DNA of 7,488 bases, from positions 1 through 7,488 of the forward strand of contig JAISNE010000160.1 in NCBI GenBank assembly GCA_031276375.1. Direction: 5' to 3'. Positions 1 through 4,806 of this stretch are shown in pieces. The stretch comes from Accumulibacter sp. (GTDB taxonomy: Bacteria; Pseudomonadota; Gammaproteobacteria; Burkholderiales; Rhodocyclaceae). The position numbers were made by a program, and so were the translations under genes. How positions within the stretch are numbered: position 1 is the stretch's first letter; every line of letters begins with the position of its first letter. The notes beneath the pieces are model-generated. The model made no database searches, was not told where the DNA came from, and saw nothing but the letters and a program-made list of their open reading frames with translations.

Positions 1-1640
1 TCGCGGGGTTGCACCAGATTGCACAGCACGCGGGGCCGCGCGCCGGGATATTGGGATTCCAGGTGGCGAAACGCGATTTCCACCGGTCTTGGCAGATCCA
101 TTCGTCCCTCTTCCAGGCCCTGCCGTCGCTTGTCCATCTCCTCGACTTCTGCGCGCAGGTCCGCCGCCCGGTCTTCCAGCCGTCCCTTTTCCCGCGTGAC
201 CAGGGGGTACAGTCCATTGGCGCCGTGGAGCCTTTCCATGCAGGGCGCCAGCGCCTTGTCCAACGCGGCAAGACGATCGCGCGGCAGGCCGGCGAGATCG
301 ATCACGCCCGCAACGAGCTGCGCGGCCAGCGGCTCGATCGCCTCCCTGGCCGCCGCGATGCCGATCCGGTCAAGCTCGATCAGCAACCGGTCAAGCGCCG
401 TTTTGTAGGCCGACGCCTCCCGATTGGGCACATCGGAGAGCGCCGCCAGTTCCCCCAGCGTGACGCGCAACTGCTCCACGACGCCGAGAAGCGCAACGGC
501 GAATTCGGAACGTTCTTTCTGGGTTCGCCCGATCTCGTCCCCGATCCGTTTACGCTCCCGCGCCACCGGGTTGCCGTTGAGACGGCCCTGGGCCGTGGTG
601 AACCACCGGGTCGCCCGTTCCTGCGCCATTTCGTGCCGTCTGGACAAGGCCCATTGCCGTTCGGCTTCGAGTTCGGCCTGCCGCTTTGCCGCCTCTTGCC
701 GTTCGATCTCTTGTTTCATGTCGCGCGCGCGGCGCAGCGCCTCGCCCAGTTCCGCTGCCAGCGCCTCCTCGAACGCGTTGAGGAAGGCGTCGGCGTGTTC
801 CTTGAGCGCGGTAAGCCGCCGCCGGGAATCCTGCAAGTCGGCGGCGATCCTGCGCAGCCGCTGCACGTTTTGCATCAGCGAGGCGATATTGCCGATTTGT
901 TCGGAGAAATCGGGTTCCGCCAACACTTGTTCGCGGATCAGTTCATCGACCGAGCCGACGGTCTTTCGGGCGATGGATTGCACGAAGGCGCGGGCGGCGC
1001 TCTCCGCCTCGCGGGCATTGACCTGAATGTTGCCGCCGCCGCGAAACTGCGCGTAGAGTTTGCAGAGGTAATCCTCAATGCTGCTCTCGAAAGACCATAC
1101 CTTGGGATGGCGTTGGCGCAATCGCGCCTGGATCTCGTTTACCGCCACGGCCTCGATCGCGCCGCTCTGCCGGGAAACGATGAAATCGTCCTCCGCGAGC
1201 CGAGCGCCCGGCACGATGAAATAGAGCTTGCGCAGGAGTTCGGCGTTGCGCCCTTGCTCCCGGTTTCCCGAAAGCCGCGCCTCCGCCGCCGCCACCGCGG
1301 TGAAGGCATCCGCCGTTTCACCGGCTTCCGGCGCGAAGATGGCCGCCACGTAGGTATGCGAACCGCCAGGCCGGGCGCACAGGTTGTCGCGCATGCCAAG
1401 GGCGTAGGTCGCCAGATCGCGCTTCTTCTTGCCGCCGCCGCGCCCGGACCCGGCTTCGTCCTGGGCGGAGTTGAAGATGTTGATGCGCTGCTTCGCGCCG
1501 GTCATCACCAGTTGGATCGCGTCCTGGAACGACGACTTGCCCACGCCGGTCGGGCCGGAAAGCAGCGTGAGATCGCCAAACGAATACTCGCGCGAAACCA
1601 CGAATCCCCAATTGACGAGGATCAGCTTCTCAAGTTTCAT
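1..1640 (-). CDS. jetC: JetC-like SMC/SbcC-family ATPase of a Wadjet-type system, N-terminal 546 residues (3' end cut by window)
   Basis: This is the motor subunit of a MukB/MksF-like SMC complex, expected to dimerise, bind DNA and drive ATP-dependent loop extrusion. The reading frame is open from the ATG at 1640 to the left edge with no stop. The N-terminus is a typical ABC/SMC head: a first beta strand (MKLEKLILVNWG), then Walker A GPTGVGKS at residues 29-36. A Gly/Lys-rich loop follows (about 64-73), then RDLATYALG (74-82), a stretch common in this family. The head half-domain runs to about residue 265. A long Glu/Arg/Ala-rich helical region (about 266-345, and again about 360-400 and 484-515) is consistent with the ascending coiled coil. 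Walker B and the ABC signature lie in the missing C-terminal half. The start is supported by GGAGA six bases upstream, and the gene overlaps the end of jetB by 11 bases. MksF/MksB condensin is the main alternative. Family: fairly sure. Defence role: inferred from neighbours. Confidence 0.82.
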   Translation of the reverse strand, partial: MKLEKLILVNWGFVVSREYSFGDLTLLSGPTGVGKSSFQDAIQLVMTGAKQRINIFNSAQDEAGSGRGGGKKKRDLATYALGMRDNLCARPGGSHTYVAAIFAPEAGETADAFTAVAAAEARLSGNREQGRNAELLRKLYFIVPGARLAEDDFIVSRQSGAIEAVAVNEIQARLRQRHPKVWSFESSIEDYLCKLYAQFRGGGNIQVNAREAESAARAFVQSIARKTVGSVDELIREQVLAEPDFSEQIGNIASLMQNVQRLRRIAADLQDSRRRLTALKEHADAFLNAFEEALAAELGEALRRARDMKQEIERQEAAKRQAELEAERQWALSRRHEMAQERATRWFTTAQGRLNGNPVARERKRIGDEIGRTQKERSEFAVALLGVVEQLRVTLGELAALSDVPNREASAYKTALDRLLIELDRIGIAAAREAIEPLAAQLVAGVIDLAGLPRDRLAALDKALAPCMERLHGANGLYPLVTREKGRLEDRAADLRAEVEEMDKRRQGLEEGRMDLPRPVEIAFRHLESQYPGARPRVLCNLVQPR

Positions 1641-2325
1641 TGCCGGTCTCCGGCGACGCCGCCCCGTTTCCCTCGTCTGCCGCCCGCGCCTCGGAGAGCA
1701 GGGATTCCACGGCGGAATCGGCGACGAACTGGAGGATCGTGCCGCGAATGGCAATGAGGGCGTCGGCATCCTCCGTCTGGGGATTGGGACGGTAGTCGAT
1801 CAGCTTCGCCCGTTTCAGCTCGGCAAAGAGTTTTTCCCGCGCGGTACGGGCCGGGAGCGAACGACGCATGTGCGCGACCAGCGTGGTATTGAGGCGTTCC
1901 ACCGGGATCAGCGCCTCGTTGCGCTCGTTGATCGAACCGCGCAACAGGTCTTCGCTGTACAGCAGGCGCAGGGCGAGGCAACAGGCGATGAAATCGACGG
2001 ACAGGCGCGCCCGCACCGCGTCCACCACGTTGGCGTCGTCTTCGTCCGGCAGGCCGGGGGCGCGCGCGCCCGGCGGGTAGAGACGAAAATAGCCCTGGTT
2101 CGCTTCATGGAACAGGCGGAATCCCGCGACCTCGAAATATTCCATGAGCAATCCTTCGATGCGCACCGCGTCATCGTAGAGTTGTCGCTCGATGGCGCTG
2201 TCCTCCCGGTGCAGGATGGAAAGTCCCAGGAGACGCCCGACGATCTGCCGGAAGGCTCCGGCTTCCACGCCGCCAGCCTTCAGGGCGGTCTCGACGCGCT
2301 GGCGGATCGTCGGCTCATCCGACAT
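1630..2325 (-). CDS. jetB: JetB-like DUF4194 protein (MukE-like subunit of a Wadjet-type system)
   Basis: A 231-residue protein resembling the DUF4194/JetB family, the MukE-like winged-helix (KITE) subunit that binds the kleisin and the SMC heads. It is the expected size. The N-terminal half has a compact helical segment followed by a strand-like pair around FRLFHEANQGYFRLYP (69-84). The middle carries a helix with LALRLLYSEDLL (117-128), typical of the family. The C-terminal half has REKLFAELKRAKLIDY (163-178) followed by IAIRGTILQFV (191-201), which reads as a second winged helix. The tail is acidic and low in complexity. I chose the ATG at 2325 because GGAGG sits four bases upstream and it gives an 11-base overlap with jetA. 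A start at 2517 would give a 295-residue form overlapping jetA by about 200 bases, with an Arg/Ser-rich extension that looks like out-of-frame coding. It is probably co-translated with jetA and jetC. Confidence 0.82.
   Translation of the reverse strand: MSDEPTIRQRVETALKAGGVEAGAFRQIVGRLLGLSILHREDSAIERQLYDDAVRIEGLLMEYFEVAGFRLFHEANQGYFRLYPPGARAPGLPDEDDANVVDAVRARLSVDFIACCLALRLLYSEDLLRGSINERNEALIPVERLNTTLVAHMRRSLPARTAREKLFAELKRAKLIDYRPNPQTEDADALIAIRGTILQFVADSAVESLLSEARAADEGNGAASPETGNET
1647..1651 (-). promoter_or_regulatory. Ribosome binding site of jetC, inside the 3' end of jetB
   Basis: GGAGA lies six bases before the ATG at 1640, within the last codons of jetB, supporting the chosen jetC start and coupled translation. 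Confidence 0.65.
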
Positions 2326-3736
2326 GCCGCCTCCGGATCGTGTAGTCGGTGCCCGACAGAATGGCGTTCTCCAGCGGCTCGCTTTCGCGGCGCTCGACTT
2401 CCAGTTCATCGGAAGCCCGCGCCGCCTCGACCGCGCGCAGCAAGGAGAGCGCCTGGAGCGCGTCGTCAACCGGAAGCTCGGAGAGACGAAGCTGCCCATT
2501 GCCCCGCATGCGGCCAAGGAGATAATCGACGATTTCTTGCCAGGACAGGGAAAACGCGCGCTCCTCGGCGTCGCGCAGGAACTGCCGCAGGCGCTCTTCG
2601 CGGGTGATTTCCGGGACGATGCTCACCGTTTGCGCGTGAACGCGCTCGGCCGCGGTTTTCAGCCGGAGCGTGGCGGGGTCGTAGAGCGCCACCGCCACCG
2701 GAGCAATGGCGACGGCCTTGTCCGCCAGCCATGCTTCCTGGATGGTTGGCGGCATTTCGCCGATCTTTCGGATCAGGCGGGAAAGCGCCGCGCTGCCGCT
2801 GTTGGCATCCATGAACAGGCTTTGGGAGAGCAGCATGACATGGCGACGGATGTAGCTCTCCATGGCCCGGAACAATTCCGGCTGCTTGCTCTGGCAGGCC
2901 GCCGCCACCATCTCCTCGATGCGCTCCAGGAGCCAGCCGAGCGCGCCGCCATGACCCGCCGCCTGAACGGCCCAGGGCGCGTGCCGCGCCAGTTCCGCGT
3001 CGACAGCCTGGACTTCAACATCCGTCAGTTCGCCAAGTCGAACGGTCAATGCGGCGATATCCAGGCGGTGGCGTTCGGCGCTGTCATAAACCAGCCGGGG
3101 CGAAAAATCGTTCTGGAAACGCCCGATCACATCGAGGAAATCATCCCAGTTTCCCTGGGCATACGCATCCGCAAGGATATTGCGCGCCAGTTCATGGAAT
3201 AGTTCAATATCCTCGGAGAGATCGGAGATGACCCGGTGCGCGTACTCGTGGGCGTCCAGCAGATCCTCCACATCCCGGCGGTCGATGAAGGCGGCCAGGG
3301 CATTCTTGCACGAGCGCATGTTGCGCTGGCGGGTGCGTTCGCGCGGACGCTCGGCCTGGGCAAGCGCCTGCGCGAAGATCTTGCCGGCGCGGGTGAAACG
3401 ATAGGCGGTGACCAGGCGAACGCGATCTTCCGCCGTCTCCAGCCAGCCATCGGCGAGCAATTGCCGGATGAACGCGCTCGCCATCTTCTGTTCGTCGGCA
3501 AGATCGCCCGGCGCGAATCCTTCCTCGATGGTTTCATCGCCGTCCTCTCCACCGGCATCGCTGTCCTGGAGCGTTTGCACGAACAGATCCCGCAATTCCT
3601 CACGTCCAAGAATCGAACGATAGTCGGCGTGCGATCCGTAGAGACGCTCGTGGAAGGCGCGGATGCAAGCGGCAATGAGCCTGCGCTTCTTGAGCGTCAA
3701 TGGCCGGAAGAACCGCGGGTTATCCGCGGTGAACAT
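2315..3736 (-). CDS. jetA: JetA-like kleisin subunit of a Wadjet-type system
   Basis: A 473-residue, mostly helical protein that I read as the JetA/MukF-like kleisin, which bridges the two SMC heads and recruits JetB. The N-terminus (PRFFRPLTLKKRRLIAACI, about 7-25) resembles the FF-x-PL opening of proteins annotated as Wadjet JetA (DUF5716 type, from memory). Residues about 80-125 look like a winged helix (FIRQLLADGWLE, then a strand and RFTRAGKIFAQAL). An acidic linker, rich in Asp/Glu/Gly, lies at about 58-82. The middle is long helices. The C-terminal segment from about 377 (REERLRQFLRDAEERAFSLS onward) reads as a second helical/winged domain that would contact the opposite head. The start is the ATG at 3736, with GGGAGA five bases upstream. 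It is the first gene of the operon and its TGA lies inside the jetB start region. It could instead be MksB-type kleisin of a housekeeping condensin; gene order A-B-C and DUF4194 next door favour Wadjet. Confidence 0.78.
   Translation of the reverse strand: MFTADNPRFFRPLTLKKRRLIAACIRAFHERLYGSHADYRSILGREELRDLFVQTLQDSDAGGEDGDETIEEGFAPGDLADEQKMASAFIRQLLADGWLETAEDRVRLVTAYRFTRAGKIFAQALAQAERPRERTRQRNMRSCKNALAAFIDRRDVEDLLDAHEYAHRVISDLSEDIELFHELARNILADAYAQGNWDDFLDVIGRFQNDFSPRLVYDSAERHRLDIAALTVRLGELTDVEVQAVDAELARHAPWAVQAAGHGGALGWLLERIEEMVAAACQSKQPELFRAMESYIRRHVMLLSQSLFMDANSGSAALSRLIRKIGEMPPTIQEAWLADKAVAIAPVAVALYDPATLRLKTAAERVHAQTVSIVPEITREERLRQFLRDAEERAFSLSWQEIVDYLLGRMRGNGQLRLSELPVDDALQALSLLRAVEAARASDELEVERRESEPLENAILSGTDYTIRRRHVG
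2330..2334 (-). promoter_or_regulatory. Ribosome binding site of jetB, inside the 3' end of jetA
   Basis: GGAGG lies four bases before the ATG at 2325, within the last codons of jetA. It decides the jetB start against the longer alternative at 2517. Its position lets ribosomes finishing jetA re-initiate on jetB. Confidence 0.7.
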
Positions 3737-3741
3737 CCGCT

Positions 3742-3747
3742 TCTCCC
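3742..3747 (-). promoter_or_regulatory. Ribosome binding site of jetA
   Basis: The minus strand reads GGGAGA followed by five bases and then the ATG at 3736. This is a good Shine-Dalgarno match and fixes the start of jetA. An in-gap ATG a little upstream (near 3780) is in another frame and was not used. Confidence 0.65.
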
Positions 3748-3789
3748 GCGTTGGTCCGGCTCCGGCGCGTCTGGTTCATGGTCGATCCG

Positions 3790-3807
3790 CCGAAATTATG
3801 TTTTCGG
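3790..3807. promoter_or_regulatory. Inverted repeat over an AT-rich patch upstream of jetA, candidate operator/promoter
   Basis: CCGAAA (3790-3795) and TTTCGG (3802-3807) form a perfect inverted repeat with a six-base spacer. On the minus strand the spacer and right arm contain CATAAT, which resembles a -10 hexamer and lies about 60 bases upstream of the jetA ATG. No convincing -35 hexamer is placed 16-18 bases before it; a nearby TTGAAA is only nine bases away. An operator overlapping a promoter is the simplest reading, but it is unproven. Confidence 0.35.
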
Positions 3808-3827
3808 TATTTCAAGGAAGGGAAACA

Positions 3828-3847
3828 CGGCCCTCGCCCACGGGCCG
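3828..3847 (-). terminator. GC-rich stem-loop after rquA, possible weak terminator
   Basis: CGGCCC (3828-3833) pairs with GGGCCG (3842-3847) across an eight-base loop. On the minus strand the stem is followed by TGTTTCCC, a poor U-tract. It lies about 106 bases past the rquA stop, so it could end or attenuate rquA transcription before jetA. The short stem and weak U-run make this tentative. Confidence 0.25.
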
Positions 3848-3855
3848 GTAATGGG

Positions 3856-3885
3856 GTTGGAATAACGGAGGTTGGAATAACGGAG
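3856..3885. repeat. Perfect tandem duplication, 2 x 15 bases
   Basis: The 15-base unit GTTGGAATAACGGAG occurs at 3856-3870 and again immediately at 3871-3885, without mismatch. On the minus strand the unit reads CTCCGTTATTCCAAC. It lies 120-150 bases upstream of the jetA start and about 70 bases downstream of the rquA stop. It could be a pair of direct-repeat protein-binding sites or a recent replication-slippage duplication. Confidence 0.85.
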
Positions 3886-3893
3886 AAATCCCG

Positions 3894-3905
3894 TTCATGC
3901 ATGAA
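3894..3905. repeat. 12-base perfect palindrome in the rquA-jetA gap
   Basis: TTCATGCATGAA equals its own reverse complement across all 12 bases. It sits eight bases to the right of the 15-base tandem duplication, in the gap between rquA and jetA. It may be an operator-like site for a dimeric regulator. A chance palindrome of this length in a given short gap is uncommon but not impossible, and no regulator gene is visible in the window. Confidence 0.6.
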
Positions 3906-3953
3906 AACAGCTTCCATCGGCACGCCATTGTTCCCCGGAAAACACGGCGGACA

Positions 3954-4658
3954 TCACGGCTTGTGCTCGACGACCACGCACTGGTAAACGCCGCCGAAGA
4001 ATGTTCTCTTGCGCCAGGTAAACCGGTCGGCCTCGCGCGCATAGTGCTGGATTTCGTTTTTCCACATCGTTTCGGCGAACGGTTCGAGGTAGTGGTTGAC
4101 GACCTTGAGGATGTAGCGGATCGGCTGCCACCAGGCCGGATTGTGGTAATCGACGAACACCGCCTTGCTTCCCCTGGGTAATTTCGCCAGCATGTTATCG
4201 ACGATTTCGTGCTTCTTCTCTTCCGGTACCTCATGCAAGAGGAAAAAGCTGCAAATCAGGTCGTATGACTCCTCGACGGCAAAGCTGGCGGCGTCGGCGC
4301 GGATGACCCTGGTCCAGGCCATGCCGGCGAGTTTGCGGGTGGCGTGCTCGATTTGCACGGGCGTGATGTCGGTCACGTGAAAAACGCCGGCGGGGCCGAC
4401 CTTCTGCGCCGCGCGCCTGACCAGATCTCCGTAGACATGGGCGACCTGCCAGACGCGCGCGCCTTCCCCGATTTCGTTCAGATAGGCGCGGATCAGGCGC
4501 TGGTCGTTGAGGAACAAAAGGACGGCGACCACCCAGTTGTGATCGAGCGCGCGTACCCATTTCGGATCGACGTAGGCCCAGTCATACACGTCGATCATGT
4601 ACCTGGGGACTCCCTCGTAGTAAGGGTCGGCATCGAGCGGCGCGGGGGTTTTGCTCAT
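3954..4658 (-). CDS. rquA: RquA, rhodoquinone biosynthesis enzyme (SAM-dependent methyltransferase fold)
   Basis: A 234-residue protein matching what I know of RquA, which converts ubiquinone to rhodoquinone by replacing a methoxy group with an amino group. Rhodoquinone is the low-potential membrane quinone used for fumarate reduction. Published work reports that SAM itself is the amino donor. Visible hallmarks are WAYVDPKWVRALDHNWVV (27-44), QVAHVYGD (71-78) where ordinary class I methyltransferases have a GxGxG loop, VTDITPVQIEHATRKL (95-110), FFLLHEVPEEKK (138-149), VFVDYHNPAWWQPIR (167-181), LEPFAETMW (191-199) and a C-terminal FGGVYQ (221-226). There is no signal peptide; residues 42-50 are hydrophobic, consistent with membrane association near the quinone. 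I chose the ATG at 4658, preceded by AGGA and GGAG; the ATG at 4667 is almost as good. A start at 4802 would add a low-complexity Arg/Pro-rich extension and is unlikely. It appears to be a single-gene unit. Alternative: another divergent methyltransferase. Confidence 0.85.
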   Translation of the reverse strand: MSKTPAPLDADPYYEGVPRYMIDVYDWAYVDPKWVRALDHNWVVAVLLFLNDQRLIRAYLNEIGEGARVWQVAHVYGDLVRRAAQKVGPAGVFHVTDITPVQIEHATRKLAGMAWTRVIRADAASFAVEESYDLICSFFLLHEVPEEKKHEIVDNMLAKLPRGSKAVFVDYHNPAWWQPIRYILKVVNHYLEPFAETMWKNEIQHYAREADRFTWRKRTFFGGVYQCVVVEHKP

Positions 4659-4670
4659 TTTCTCCATCCT
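4659..4670 (-). promoter_or_regulatory. Ribosome binding site region of rquA
   Basis: Upstream of the ATG at 4658 the minus strand reads AGGATGGAGAAA. AGGA lies eight bases from the start and GGAG three bases from it. The same stretch contains the alternative ATG at 4667, whose own upstream sequence (a lone AGG-poor CAGACAGG) is weaker. This is why the 234-residue form is preferred over the 237-residue form. Confidence 0.5.
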
Positions 4671-4765
4671 GTCTGGCAAAGATTTGAAACGGCGGCATCG
4701 GCGGGCGGGCGGCAACGAACCGCGAGCCGCGGGCCGCGCGGGCGGAATGAAACGCGAAGCGGGTG

Positions 4766-4795
4766 ATTGTCTCCCAAGCCCGATGGCGCGGTCAA
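4766..4795 (-). promoter_or_regulatory. Candidate sigma70-type promoter for rquA
   Basis: Read on the minus strand, TTGACC (4790-4795) is followed after 18 bases by GACAAT (4766-4771). These match the -35 consensus at five of six positions and the -10 consensus at four of six. The pair starts 12 bases beyond the SNF2 stop codon and would give rquA a leader of roughly 100 bases. The rest of the 148-base gap is very GC-rich, with no other good hexamer pair seen. This is a pattern match only. Confidence 0.35.
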
Positions 4796-4806
4796 ACACC
4801 ACCCTG

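Noticed and set aside
9..1757. Long plus-strand open frame of 582 codons
   Set aside because: It lies almost fully antisense to the jetC-like gene and has the Arg/Pro/Gly-rich, motif-free composition typical of antisense frames in GC-rich DNA. The minus-strand frame has a Walker A motif, a Shine-Dalgarno site and sensible neighbours.
2326..2517. N-terminal extension of jetB starting at 2517
   Set aside because: It would overlap jetA by about 200 bases and its residues look like out-of-frame translation of jetA. The ATG at 2325 has GGAGG four bases upstream.
4698..4743. GC-rich self-complementary stretch as an intrinsic terminator for the SNF2 gene
   Set aside because: Short CCGCG/CGCGG arms can pair, but there is no following T-run on the minus strand and such arms are common by chance in sequence this rich in GC.
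4776..4795. FNR-type anaerobic regulator site upstream of rquA
   Set aside because: Only the left half (TTGAC) resembles the TTGAT-N4-ATCAA consensus. The right half does not match.
4659..4802. N-terminal extension of rquA starting at 4802
   Set aside because: The extra 48 residues are Arg/Pro/Ala-rich low-complexity sequence with no resemblance to RquA, and the 234-residue form has a better ribosome binding site and the usual family length.
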